Positions 53,956 to 63,375 of a stretch of DNA of 64,000 nt are shown one piece after another. The DNA is from JADKIH01 sp043747595 (GTDB taxonomy: Bacteria > Bacteroidota > Bacteroidia > AKYH767-A > 2013-40CM-41-45): positions 1 through 64,000 of the forward strand of contig JAYTOX010000021.1 of assembly GCA_043747595.1 (NCBI GenBank). The letters are read 5' to 3'. Position 1 is the stretch's first letter; the number at the start of each line of letters is the position of its first letter. The position numbers and the translations under genes are program-made. A model generated the notes under the pieces. It saw only the letters and a list, made by a program, of their open reading frames with translations. It had not been told where the DNA came from and made no database searches.

Positions 53956-55449
53956 CTAATCATTATTTCGAAGTCGATTCTGTTTCCATTTAGAAGTTAC
54001 AGCCGATTGATTATTGTTCTCTTGAGTTTGTTTTTTATTTTTTGCTGAAAGTTTAACTGCAATTATTGCAGCTATCTTCGATTCTTCCTCGTTAGTATTT
54101 TTTTTACTGAAAGGAATAAAATACTTACTCACGAAATGTGTATCGAAATTTCCCGAAACGAATGCTTCATGATTCATTACAAAATGACAAAATCCTAACG
54201 TTGTCTTTACTCCTATTATTTTATAATCTTCTATTGCTCTTTTCATTCTATCAATCGATTCTTCCCGATCCTTTCCATAAGTAATTAATTTGGCAATCAT
54301 GGGGTCGTAATAGATAGGAATATCCATGCCTTCTTCAAAAGCATCGTCACACCGTACTCCCGGTCCTTGAGGTATTTTGTAGGTTAGTAGTTTGCCTATA
54401 TCTGGTAAAAAATTATTATCCGGATCTTCTGCATAAACGCGAATTTCCATTGCATGTCCTTGTATCTTTAAATCACTTTGTTTGAAAGTGAGTTTCTCGC
54501 CTCTAGCAATTTTTATCTGTTCTTTTACTAAATCCAATCCTGTGATATATTCAGTAACCGGATGTTCAACTTGCAAACGTGTATTCATTTCAAGAAAATA
54601 GAAATTTTTCTTTTCATCCAATAGAAATTCTACCGTTCCGGCTCCAACATAATTACACGCTTTTGCAACTTCAACTGCACATCTTCCCATTTCATTGCGA
54701 ATCTCTTCTGTTAACACAGACGATGGTGCTTCTTCAACAACTTTTTGATGGCGCCGTTGAACACTGCATTCTCTCTCGAAAAGATGAACGATATTACTAT
54801 GTGTATCACCTAAAACTTGAATCTCTATGTGTCTAGGAGAACCAACATAACGTTCTATAAAAACTGCACCGTCGCCAAAACTAGAGATTGCTTCACTTAC
54901 GGCTAATTTCATTTGTTCCTCGAACTCACTTATTTTATTGACGATCCTCATCCCTTTTCCTCCGCCACCGGCAGAAGCTTTAATTAAAATTGGGAAGCCA
55001 ATTTTTTCTGCAATAACTTTCGCTTCATTGATATCATCAATTGCTTTTGCTGTTCCTGGAACTAGAGGAATATTGTGTTTCTCAGCAGTCGCTTTTGCTG
55101 CCAGTTTACTTCCCATCATCCTCATGGAATTGCCACTTGGACCAATGAAAATTAACCCTGACGCAATAACTAAATCGGCAAACTGTGCATTCTCCGATAG
55201 AAAACCATAACCGGGATGGATCGCATCGGCACCGGTCGATTTAGCAGCTGCAATAATTTTGTCCATTACCAAATAACTTTGAGATGAAGCCGGTGGACCA
55301 ATACATATTGCTTCATCGGCATAACGCACATGCAAGGCATTACGATCGGCTTCAGAAAATACTGCTACTGTCGCTATGCCCATTTCTTTTGCTGAACGCA
55401 TAATACGGATCGCAATTTCTCCTCTGTTGGCAACAAGTATTTTTTTCAT
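53956..55449 (-). CDS. accC: Biotin carboxylase subunit
   Basis: 497 residues. ATP-grasp biotin carboxylase: MKKILVANRGEIAIRIMRSA, IHPGYGFLSENAQFADL, the glycine-rich ATP loop KASAGGGGKGMR, YVGSPRHIEIQV, FLEMNTRLQVEHPVTE and the C-domain region PGVRCDDAFEEGMDIPIYYD. It carries an extra tail of about 45 residues beyond the usual end, rich in Lys/Asn. No biotin-carrier or carboxyltransferase gene is next to it, so acetyl-CoA versus propionyl-CoA carboxylase cannot be told; the tail and stand-alone position favour the acyl-CoA carboxylase alpha type. Confidence 0.9.
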   Translation of the reverse strand: MKKILVANRGEIAIRIMRSAKEMGIATVAVFSEADRNALHVRYADEAICIGPPASSQSYLVMDKIIAAAKSTGADAIHPGYGFLSENAQFADLVIASGLIFIGPSGNSMRMMGSKLAAKATAEKHNIPLVPGTAKAIDDINEAKVIAEKIGFPILIKASAGGGGKGMRIVNKISEFEEQMKLAVSEAISSFGDGAVFIERYVGSPRHIEIQVLGDTHSNIVHLFERECSVQRRHQKVVEEAPSSVLTEEIRNEMGRCAVEVAKACNYVGAGTVEFLLDEKKNFYFLEMNTRLQVEHPVTEYITGLDLVKEQIKIARGEKLTFKQSDLKIQGHAMEIRVYAEDPDNNFLPDIGKLLTYKIPQGPGVRCDDAFEEGMDIPIYYDPMIAKLITYGKDREESIDRMKRAIEDYKIIGVKTTLGFCHFVMNHEAFVSGNFDTHFVSKYFIPFSKKNTNEEESKIAAIIAVKLSAKNKKQTQENNNQSAVTSKWKQNRLRNND

Positions 55450-55513
55450 AGTTATCGAAGATGATTTAGTACAGCGGAGAATTCATGAATAAGTTACTGA
55501 AAACTTTTGATTG

Positions 55514-56401
55514 TTATTTTTTTATTGAATGATATCCTATTAATCTATAAACTAATTTTGCTAGTGTATATTCAGATAAAATTGTTCCTTCCATTGGCGC
55601 ACATTCTAAAACGTCAAAGCCAACAATTTCTCTTTCTTCAAAAACGCGTCGCAAGAAAGTTAATGTTTCCGACCAATAGATACCATTTGGTTCGGCAGTT
55701 CCTACTGCCGGCATAATTGATGGATCAAAACCATCTGCATCAATAGATAGGTAAACATGTTTGGGAAGGCAAGCAATTGCTTGATCCATCCAATTATCGT
55801 TTTTACGAATTTGATGCGCGTAGAAAGTATTTATTATGGTACTACTTTTAATGAGATCTGATTCTTCTTTGCATTGAGCTCGAATCCCAATCTGCACGAG
55901 TGGTATTTGCATGTCATGAACTCTTTTCATTACTGATGCATGCGAATATTTATTGCCATTGTATGCTTCACGAAGATCGGAATGTGCATCTATTTGCAAT
56001 ACTGCCATGTGAGGATATAATCTGTGATGGGCTCTAACAAAACCATTTGTAATGGTATGTTCTGCACCTAATGAAATTACAAATTTTCCGTCTTTCAACA
56101 ATTTATTTGTTTCATCGTCGATGTATTGCATTGCCTCTTCATCGACTTTATTGCTGAAATCCATTGCTTCCATCGTCGCTATTCCCCCATTTCTAAAGGT
56201 TTCGCAATCTAATTCTTCGTCGTAAAATTCTACAAAATGCGATGCAGATAAAATTGCAGCCGGACCTTTCGATGAACCTTCTAAATAAGATGATGTATGT
56301 TCGTAAGGCACTTGTTGTATAACATATTTTGCTTGAGAATAATCTGCGAACGATTCTTCAGGTAATGCTAAAAAAGCCTTGTCGGCAGGTAGTGCTTTCA
56401 T
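55514..56401 (-). CDS. speB: Agmatinase-like ureohydrolase
   Basis: 295 residues, arginase/agmatinase fold. Binuclear Mn ligands are in SLGAEHTITNG, VLQIDAHSDLREAYNGNKYS (D-A-H-x-D) and LSIDADGFDPSIMPAVGTAE (D-x-D). The third group is D-A-D-G-F-D rather than the common D-I-D; the aspartates are kept. Agmatinase makes putrescine and urea; guanidino-specific relatives are possible. It lies on the same strand as accC, 64 bases upstream of it. Confidence 0.83.
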   Translation of the reverse strand: MKALPADKAFLALPEESFADYSQAKYVIQQVPYEHTSSYLEGSSKGPAAILSASHFVEFYDEELDCETFRNGGIATMEAMDFSNKVDEEAMQYIDDETNKLLKDGKFVISLGAEHTITNGFVRAHHRLYPHMAVLQIDAHSDLREAYNGNKYSHASVMKRVHDMQIPLVQIGIRAQCKEESDLIKSSTIINTFYAHQIRKNDNWMDQAIACLPKHVYLSIDADGFDPSIMPAVGTAEPNGIYWSETLTFLRRVFEEREIVGFDVLECAPMEGTILSEYTLAKLVYRLIGYHSIKK

Positions 56402-56467
56402 GAAACTATTCTTAAAATTTTGATTTTATTTTTTCAACTTATAATTCAGACAAGTTGATACTAAAAG

Positions 56468-56496
56468 CAAAATTCCGGTGAGTGACCGGAATTTTG
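56468..56496 (-). terminator. Rho-independent terminator after sucC
   Basis: Twelve-base perfect inverted repeat CAAAATTCCGGT/ACCGGAATTTTG with a five-base loop, followed on the minus strand by a short T-run. It begins seven bases after the sucC stop. Confidence 0.88.
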
Positions 56497-56502
56497 TTTG
56501 TT

Positions 56503-57696
56503 TTATTTTTTCAAAACTAAATTGACCAGGTCTGCTGCTTCTTTCAGTTGTATGGCTGAATACACTTTTAATCCACTGTCGTCTATGATCTTTTTTGCTT
56601 CTACGGCGTTCGTTCCTTGCAAACGAACAATAATAGGAACAGGAATTGCTCCGATATTTTTGTAAGCATCTACAATGCCTTGTGCAACTCTATCGCAACG
56701 AACAATACCACCAAAAATATTTACAAGTATTGCTTTTACATTCGGATCTTTTAAGATAATACGGAAAGCTTGTTCAACACGAGCAGCATTTGCAGTACCT
56801 CCAACATCTAAAAAGTTTGCCGGTTCGCCACCTGCAATTTTAATAATGTCCATAGTTGCCATTGCTAAGCCGGCACCATTTACCATACATCCTACGTTAC
56901 CATCTAATTTTACATAGTTAAGATTGTGCTCTCCTGCTTCTACTTCTGTTGCATCCTCTTCTGTAATATCGCGCATTGCTAAATAATCTGGATGACGGAA
57001 CAATCCATTTTCGTCGAAATTTACTTTTGAATCGACTGCAATTATTTTATCATCCGAAGTTTTTAAAACCGGATTGATTTCAAACATTGATGCATCGATT
57101 GAATCATATGCTTTGTATAGTGAAGCAATAAATTTCGTCATTCCTTTGAATGCTTCTCCACTAAGACCTAAGTTGAAAGCGATCTTTCGTGTTTGAAATG
57201 CTTGCAGTCCTACGGAAGGATCAATTTCTTCTTTGTGTATTAAGTGTGGTGTGTGTTCTGCAACTTCTTCAATGTCCATTCCACCTTCAGTAGAATACAT
57301 GATTATATTTCTTCCTGTTTGACGATTTAATAAAACAGAAACATAAAATTCTTTCGTTGGACTAGCGCCAGGATAATAAACATCTTGTGCAACGAGTACT
57401 TTACTGACTTTTTTTCCTTGAGGGCCAGTTTGAGGTGTTATTAGATTCATTCCAATTATATTGGTCGCTCTTTCCTTTACTTCCTCTAACGATTTCGCCA
57501 ATTTCACTCCTCCACCTTTCCCTCGGCCACCTGCATGAATCTGAGCTTTGATAACCCACCAGTTTGTACCGGTCAATTTAGTTAACTCTTGCGCTGCAGC
57601 AACAGCTTGCTCGGGTGTGTCAGCAACAATACCTTCTTGAATTCCAACTCCAAAAGATTTGAGAATGGATTTGCCTTGATATTCGTGAATATTCAT
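56503..57696 (-). CDS. sucC: Succinyl-CoA ligase (ADP-forming), beta subunit
   Basis: 397 residues. Citric-acid-cycle enzyme subunit, ATP-grasp. Seen: MNIHEYQGKSILKSFGVG, KAQIHAGGRGKGGGVKLAKS, MNLITPQTGP, FEINPVLKTSDDKIIAVDSK, the phosphohistidine-loop partner GNVGCMVNGAGLAMATMDII and FVDVGGTAN-like NFLDVGGTANAARVEQAFR, with NIFGGIVRCDRVAQG. The alpha subunit gene sucD is not adjacent, at least within this window. The promoter -7 box lies 44 bases upstream. Confidence 0.95.
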   Translation of the reverse strand: MNIHEYQGKSILKSFGVGIQEGIVADTPEQAVAAAQELTKLTGTNWWVIKAQIHAGGRGKGGGVKLAKSLEEVKERATNIIGMNLITPQTGPQGKKVSKVLVAQDVYYPGASPTKEFYVSVLLNRQTGRNIIMYSTEGGMDIEEVAEHTPHLIHKEEIDPSVGLQAFQTRKIAFNLGLSGEAFKGMTKFIASLYKAYDSIDASMFEINPVLKTSDDKIIAVDSKVNFDENGLFRHPDYLAMRDITEEDATEVEAGEHNLNYVKLDGNVGCMVNGAGLAMATMDIIKIAGGEPANFLDVGGTANAARVEQAFRIILKDPNVKAILVNIFGGIVRCDRVAQGIVDAYKNIGAIPVPIIVRLQGTNAVEAKKIIDDSGLKVYSAIQLKEAADLVNLVLKK

Positions 57697-57739
57697 AAGA
57701 ATGTGTTCTAATAGGATGCCACCATTGGCATTGTGGGCG

Positions 57740-57747
57740 CAAAAATA
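57740..57747 (-). promoter_or_regulatory. Promoter -7 box of sucC
   Basis: On the minus strand TATTTTTG matches TAnnTTTG and is followed by CGCCC. It would give a leader of about 35 bases. No clear TTG at the -33 distance. Confidence 0.4.
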
Positions 57748-57971
57748 GAACTTTTAAGCTATTTTAAGGCACTTTTTTCAGGAAATTTGCCTTGAATTAG
57801 TGATGAAATGCCACTAGTTATTAACATCTTATCTATTCGAATGGAAATATTCCTTTTTTACAGTTTATAACTAGTAAATCAGACGGGAATTCAACAATTG
57901 AAAAGTTTTAATTTCTTCCATAAAAGTTACTGTACTCTACTGCCAATTCTCTTGTTTCATGACAAACAATT

Positions 57972-58493
57972 TTACAAGTATCTGCTCTTGATAACTGACA
58001 AATGGTGGCGTTCGTGAACCAAAATAAAATAAATAATCGACCGAACGCTTACTTCTTTTTCGTTTGCTGTTCCAACTTGATCCAACAATTTAAAGTCCAT
58101 ATTTTGAATCATAAGTATAGTTGATGTTCTCACTGCTTTCATTTCCTCGGAAATATCATTCAATTTCCTTGTCGAATAATTACTGTTTTTGGCGTATTCA
58201 TTTTCGTCAAATGCCGGTAAGGATTGCTTCTCTCCCCTCATAAAACACAAAAGTCGGTAACTTAATATTCGTTCCGTATCTATCAAGTGGCCTAAAACTT
58301 CTTTCACTGACCACTTACTTACTTCGTACTTAATTTCACCTTGATCTGTTTTTAATGATTGCATGAATTGATATGTAGTCGATTGTTGATCGATCAATGC
58401 TTGTAAGATGTCTGTTTCAACAAGTAGATGTCGATACGACTCATAATAGGGAATCATAGTCCCTACTGCCGGTGCTGAAATGTGTGTGTACAT
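57972..58493 (-). CDS. DinB-family (DinB_2) protein
   Basis: 173 residues, four-helix bundle. The metal-binding histidines appear in VKEVLGHLIDTERILSYR and in the C-terminal VHERHHLSVI. The PYYESYRHLL opening fits Bacteroidota DinB-type proteins. The family includes thiol transferases and metal-dependent enzymes as well as proteins of unknown function. ATG at 58493 retained; an internal ATG at residue 13 is possible. Single gene. Confidence 0.82.
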   Translation of the reverse strand: MYTHISAPAVGTMIPYYESYRHLLVETDILQALIDQQSTTYQFMQSLKTDQGEIKYEVSKWSVKEVLGHLIDTERILSYRLLCFMRGEKQSLPAFDENEYAKNSNYSTRKLNDISEEMKAVRTSTILMIQNMDFKLLDQVGTANEKEVSVRSIIYFILVHERHHLSVIKSRYL

Positions 58494-58616
58494 GCTGATG
58501 TGATTTGAAGATGTGAATTTAATTTAAATTAAAACAAATTTGCCTTTCATAAACAATTAACTTTTCAATAATATTTGAAGTTGGCTAACTTTATTATGTT
58601 TGTATTGCCACAATCT

Positions 58617-61070
58617 ATGAAACTAACTCTTACATTATTTTTTCTACTTTCCTTTTTAGCCCGCCAAGAAGCAGCTGTAATACCCAAAACGTACAGGGCT
58701 ATATCTACTTCGCTCGGAATAAAAATTGATGGGAAAGGTTCCGATGAAGCTTGGAAAACAGCAGAAATAGCAAATAGTTTTAAACAATTAGATCCTGTAG
58801 AAGGAATAGATCCATCTCAACAAACGGAAGTTCGATTGGTGTATGATAATACGGCATTATACGTTTTTGCCAGAATGTTCGATACACATGCAGATAGTAT
58901 TCTTCATGAATTGGGAAATCGCGATGAAGGAAGTGAACTTAATAGTGATGCTTTTCGATTTGGATTCGACCCTTACAACAAGCGACAAAATGGATATGTT
59001 TTTGAAGTTACTGCTAGTGGTGTTCAGAGTGAATCGTTCAGCGATGATATGACGTTCGATGCTGTTTGGCAATCTGCAGTAACTATTGATTCACTTGGAT
59101 GGAATGTTGAGATGAAAATTCCTTATTCTGCAATTCGTTTTCCTTCCGGAAATATTCAAACTTGGGGAATGCAATTTGCAAGAGTAATTAGAAGAAATCG
59201 TGAGTACGATCAATGGACGTTGACTCCAAAAGAAACTCAAAATAAAATGCTCTATTGGGGAACAATGACGGGCATAGAAAATATTCATCCTCCTCTTCGA
59301 TTAAATCTTACTCCTTATTTTTCTATCTATGGCATTCGTTCGCCGAGATATGTAAATGGTAGCATTTCCGGTAGCGACAAAACTTTTGGGTATTCCGGTG
59401 GTGCAGATATTAAGTACGGAATTGATGAACGTTTTACACTTGATATGACTTTGCTTCCCGATTTTAGTCAAGTACAAAGTGACAATAAGATTAAAAATCT
59501 TTCAGCGTTCGAGACTATTTACAGTGAGAACCGTCCATTTTTTAAAGAAGGAACAAGTTTGTTTAATCAAGGCGGAATTTTTTATTCGCGGAGAATAGGA
59601 AAAACGCCTTCGCTTTATTATGATGTTCCATACATGTTGGAAGAAGGCGAAGAAATTGAATCGAATCCCGACAAATCGCGTTTGGTAAATGCAACTAAAA
59701 TTTCAGGAAGAACCGATAAAGGACTTGGCATCGGATTGATTAATGCAATTACAGCAAATACTTATGCAATTATCAAAAAAGCTGATGGTAGTTTGCGGAA
59801 AATACTCACTGAGCCTCTCACAAATTATAATGTTCTGTTGATTGATCAACAATTTAAACATAACAGTAATCTCATTATTGAAAATGCCAATACACTTCGT
59901 GAAGGCAAAGGCCGTGATGCAAATGTAACCGCTATTCAAAGTAGGATTGAGGATAAAAATAATACGATGCGATTTTCTTTTGGGTCTACTATTACTCATG
60001 TAGCAACATGGACTGAAGTGAAAAATACAAAGGACGGAGGTAAATTGTTTGGAGGATTCGATAAAATAAAAGGAGCTTCGCAGTATGGAATTTTCTTTGA
60101 AGCCGCAAATAAAAATTATGATAAAAATGATTTAGGTTACAGCTTCTACAAAGATTATAGCATTTTGAATATGTACTATAGTTTAAATGCATTCAATCCT
60201 TTTTGGAAATATTTTAAACAAGGTAGCATTACTCCCTATTACAGTAGAAATGGCATTCCAAGTTTGCAGAATAGATCGACTAATGAATATGCAGGATTCA
60301 ATTTTTTCTTGCTAACGAATCATAACTGGTCGGCCTTTTGTGATTTTGGAACAGCTCTTACTGCTCAACACGATTATTATGAGCCACGCATTGAAGGACG
60401 ATATGTAGTGATTCCGAAAAACTATAATGGCTCGCTTAATTTCAGCACTAATTATAATAAGCGTTTGGCTTTCGATTTCGGTTCTAGATATAACATTATT
60501 GACGATTGGAATACCAAAAGCTATGGCTATTATATTAATCCTATTTTTCGTGTAAGCGATAAAATGAAAATCAGATTTGAACATTATTTAGATGTGAGTA
60601 CAAACGATCGAGGATTTTCTGATTATAACGATCTTACTAACGATGTATATTTTGGTCGACGAGATATCATTACGATAACAAATGCATTGACCTGCCGCTA
60701 CCTTATTAAAAACGACATGTCTATTACTCTCACAGAGCGCCACTATTGGTCGGAAGGAACTTATAATGCTAAATTCTTGCTTACTTCTGTTGGAAATTTG
60801 GAATATAGCCCTGCACCTGCATCAACTATTTCAAATTTAAATTTCAATAGTAATTACTTTACTGTCGACTTAGTTTACAACTGGCAATTTGCTCCGGGAA
60901 GTTCCTTTATTGCGACGTATAAAAATGTTATTTTCTCAGATAATTCTTCCACTCAATTTGACTATTTCAGTAACCTTAATCGAACGTTTTCTTCGCCTCA
61001 AACAAATTCCATTTACCTCAAATTTTTGTACTATTTGGATTATCAATATTTGGTAAAAAAGAAATCATAG
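58617..61070 (+). CDS. DUF5916 outer-membrane protein with carbohydrate-binding-like N-domain
   Basis: 817 residues from the ATG at 58617, which starts the signal peptide MKLTLTLFFLLSFLA; TTG/ATG starts at 58575/58596 are possible. Residues about 30-220 resemble the CBM9-like domain: IDGKGSDEAWKTAEIANSFK, YDNTALYVFARMFD and GWNVEMKIPYSAIRFP. The rest is the DUF5916 barrel region, many beta strands up to the aromatic C-terminus (FLYYLDYQYLVKKKS), consistent with an outer-membrane beta-barrel. Ligand unknown. Confidence 0.82.
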   Translation: MKLTLTLFFLLSFLARQEAAVIPKTYRAISTSLGIKIDGKGSDEAWKTAEIANSFKQLDPVEGIDPSQQTEVRLVYDNTALYVFARMFDTHADSILHELGNRDEGSELNSDAFRFGFDPYNKRQNGYVFEVTASGVQSESFSDDMTFDAVWQSAVTIDSLGWNVEMKIPYSAIRFPSGNIQTWGMQFARVIRRNREYDQWTLTPKETQNKMLYWGTMTGIENIHPPLRLNLTPYFSIYGIRSPRYVNGSISGSDKTFGYSGGADIKYGIDERFTLDMTLLPDFSQVQSDNKIKNLSAFETIYSENRPFFKEGTSLFNQGGIFYSRRIGKTPSLYYDVPYMLEEGEEIESNPDKSRLVNATKISGRTDKGLGIGLINAITANTYAIIKKADGSLRKILTEPLTNYNVLLIDQQFKHNSNLIIENANTLREGKGRDANVTAIQSRIEDKNNTMRFSFGSTITHVATWTEVKNTKDGGKLFGGFDKIKGASQYGIFFEAANKNYDKNDLGYSFYKDYSILNMYYSLNAFNPFWKYFKQGSITPYYSRNGIPSLQNRSTNEYAGFNFFLLTNHNWSAFCDFGTALTAQHDYYEPRIEGRYVVIPKNYNGSLNFSTNYNKRLAFDFGSRYNIIDDWNTKSYGYYINPIFRVSDKMKIRFEHYLDVSTNDRGFSDYNDLTNDVYFGRRDIITITNALTCRYLIKNDMSITLTERHYWSEGTYNAKFLLTSVGNLEYSPAPASTISNLNFNSNYFTVDLVYNWQFAPGSSFIATYKNVIFSDNSSTQFDYFSNLNRTFSSPQTNSIYLKFLYYLDYQYLVKKKS

Positions 61071-61130
61071 CTCGTAAGGAAGAACGGCGAAAAGCTGCAA
61101 ATTAATTCAGTCGTACCTCCATATTATTCA

Positions 61131-61159
61131 TTTGCTATGAAAAGATATTATTACCTTCG
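61131..61159 (+). promoter_or_regulatory. Promoter of mgtE
   Basis: TTTG (61131-61134), 17 bases, then TACCTTCG (61152-61159), a TAnnTTCG box followed by C. Both elements fit the Bacteroidota consensus spacing range. The leader to the ATG at 61202 would be about 37 bases. Confidence 0.5.
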
Positions 61160-61201
61160 CTGCGATAGTAAATAAATTCATCTTCAAATGGACGATCATC
61201 C

Positions 61202-62581
61202 ATGGTTACGGCAGAAGAAATGGAATTGCTCGCCGAAAGGTTGGTTACAAGCAATTTATACAAATTAAAACACATCTGCGCTACTCTTCAACCGGAAGAA
61301 CTGGCCGAATTGATCAATGATAACAAGTCAATAGATTTTATTAAAGTATTTCAAGTGCTTGAGGCGGAGAAAGCCATCAAGACCTTTGAAAACCTCGACT
61401 TCAATATCCAAATGGTATTGTTGAAGTCGTACTCTGTAGAACTTGTATCCTCTACCCTTAACCAGATTAGTCCGGATGACCGTACTGCTCTCTTCGAAAA
61501 ACTTCCGGAAGAAACTCTCCAAAAGTATCTTTCGCTTTTAACTGACGAGGAAAGAAAGACTACTAAAGAATTACTTCAATACCCGGAAGATAGTATTGGA
61601 CGTTTGATGACTCCCGATTTTATTTCTGTAAAAGAAAATTGGACTGTTCAACAAGTGCTCGATTACATCAGGAAATATGGCAGAGATAGTGAAACCATCT
61701 CAAATATTTATGTAACTGATTCGTCGGGTTACTTGATTGATGATATAAAAGTGAGCGATTTTCTACTTGCCTCGCTCGATAAAAAAGTAAGCGAATTGAT
61801 GGATCATCAATACGTAAATCTTCGTGCAAGAGATGATCAGGAATCGGCCATTGATGTTTTTAAGCAAACCAATCGAATGGCATTGCCCGTAACCGATTTT
61901 AATGGTTTATTGATTGGGATCATTACAATTGATGACGTTGTCGATGTCATCGAGGAAGAAGATACGGAAGATATCCAGAAATTTGGTGGTACCGAAGCCT
62001 TAGATGAACCTTACCTTAAAGTTTCGTTACCTAAAATGATTCGGAAGCGTGCAGGCTGGTTAGTGATTCTCTTTTTAGGTGAGATGTTAACGGCTAGCGC
62101 TATGGGTTATTTTAACGATGAACTGAACAAAGCTGTCGTACTTACACTCTTCATTCCTCTTATTATTTCAAGCGGCGGAAATAGTGGATCGCAAGCGGCT
62201 ACTCTTATTATTCGTGCAATGGCATTAGGGGAAGTTACGTGGGCAAATTGGTGGCATGTAATTCGAAGAGAAGTTCTTTCCGGTTTAGCATTGGGTTCCC
62301 TTCTAGCTGTAATTGGATTTCTTAGAATTGCTTTATGGTCGATGTTCACCACAATTTATGGAGCACACTGGCTTGGAATTGCTTTTACCGTTTCTTTTAC
62401 TCTTATCGGTGTCGTATTATGGGGCACGCTTGCCGGTTCTATGATTCCTATGCTCTTAAAACGATTAGGACGTGACCCGGCAGTTTCTTCCGCTCCTTTT
62501 ATTGCCACGCTTGTAGATGTTACAGGACTAATTATTTATTTCTCGCTGGCATTCTTAATTCTTAAAGGAACGTTGCTCTAA
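61202..62581 (+). CDS. mgtE: Magnesium transporter MgtE
   Basis: 459 residues. The cytoplasmic N-domain (about 1-130) of helical MgtE_N repeats (LPEETLQKYLSLLTDEERK) is followed by two CBS domains (about 130-255; EDSIGRLMTPDFISVKENWT, MDHQYVNLRA, TDFNGLLIGIITIDDVVDVI) and five membrane segments. The pore region ISSGGNSGSQAATLIIRAMA and the Mg-selectivity end FIATLVDVTGLIIYF are intact. The CBS/N domains close the channel when Mg2+ is high. No riboswitch was recognised upstream. Confidence 0.95.
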   Translation: MVTAEEMELLAERLVTSNLYKLKHICATLQPEELAELINDNKSIDFIKVFQVLEAEKAIKTFENLDFNIQMVLLKSYSVELVSSTLNQISPDDRTALFEKLPEETLQKYLSLLTDEERKTTKELLQYPEDSIGRLMTPDFISVKENWTVQQVLDYIRKYGRDSETISNIYVTDSSGYLIDDIKVSDFLLASLDKKVSELMDHQYVNLRARDDQESAIDVFKQTNRMALPVTDFNGLLIGIITIDDVVDVIEEEDTEDIQKFGGTEALDEPYLKVSLPKMIRKRAGWLVILFLGEMLTASAMGYFNDELNKAVVLTLFIPLIISSGGNSGSQAATLIIRAMALGEVTWANWWHVIRREVLSGLALGSLLAVIGFLRIALWSMFTTIYGAHWLGIAFTVSFTLIGVVLWGTLAGSMIPMLLKRLGRDPAVSSAPFIATLVDVTGLIIYFSLAFLILKGTLL

Positions 62582-62622
62582 TAAAGTGAATTAATTTTTC
62601 GTGCAATTAGGATACGTTTCTC

Positions 62623-63372
62623 TTATTTACCAATTACTCCACATATTTCTAATTTCACTTCAGGGGTTTTAGGATCGTTAAAAAAAACGGATACAAAACT
62701 GGAGTCCTTGCCTTCTTTACCAAATGAATCAAATTCTATTTTTATTGAAGTACTTTCTCCCGATAAAACTTCATTCTTCAAAATAGATATTTTTATGCAT
62801 CCACAAGTTGACTTTGCTTTACGAATAAGCAATGGTTGAAGCCCTTCATTTTTTATTATAAAATCGTGGCTGGCTTTTTCACCTTGATGGATGGTACCAT
62901 AGTTAAAACTACGTTCTGACAATACAACTTTAGGAACAAGCGAATCGTTTGTATTGGAAAAAAAATCTGAAATCGTAGCGGTAATATTTAAATTTTTAAT
63001 TGGAAATTCTTTGTCGGTCGTAATCAGGTCTATTCGATCTAACACAAAGCCGAGATCGTTTCTATTTCCTACGTCGTAAGAAACCGATAACCATCCCTCT
63101 GCTCCTGCTTCTAACTGAGCTGAACTGACATTAGTTTTGATAAATTTTTCTTTCGTTTCAATTTTTATTTTTATTATTTCTTTCCCTGCATTCATTAGCC
63201 AAATGGTATCGTTCCGTGTTTCATTTGTGAAAACTTTCCCGAAATTCAATGTTGATGTAGAAAATCGAATGTTGCCAATTTTTTTCGAATACTTATCGGC
63301 CATTGAAACTGTTTGTGAAAGACTTGTTATAACGAAAAAAGAAAAAGCCGACACTAAAATTAATTTTTTCAT
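62623..63372 (-). CDS. DUF1573 domain secreted protein
   Basis: 249 residues with signal peptide MKKLILVSAFSFFVITSLS, cleaved near LSQT. Two immunoglobulin-like DUF1573 units are visible: LNFGKVFTNETRNDTIWLMN in the first half, FNYGTIHQGEKASHDFIIKN in the second with the typical CGCIKISILKNEVLSGES after it. These proteins lie outside the cytoplasm and are common in Bacteroidota; the function is not established. It starts three bases after the mpl-like gene stops, so it is in the same transcript. Confidence 0.85.
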   Translation of the reverse strand: MKKLILVSAFSFFVITSLSQTVSMADKYSKKIGNIRFSTSTLNFGKVFTNETRNDTIWLMNAGKEIIKIKIETKEKFIKTNVSSAQLEAGAEGWLSVSYDVGNRNDLGFVLDRIDLITTDKEFPIKNLNITATISDFFSNTNDSLVPKVVLSERSFNYGTIHQGEKASHDFIIKNEGLQPLLIRKAKSTCGCIKISILKNEVLSGESTSIKIEFDSFGKEGKDSSFVSVFFNDPKTPEVKLEICGVIGK

Positions 63373-63375
63373 GAA

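Noticed and set aside
59703..59999. Antisense frames within the DUF5916 gene (also 60312-60584)
   Set aside because: Lie wholly inside a gene with clear domain evidence; no independent support.
61071..61201. Magnesium riboswitch before mgtE
   Set aside because: The gap is only about 130 bases, holds a promoter, and shows no recognisable riboswitch core.
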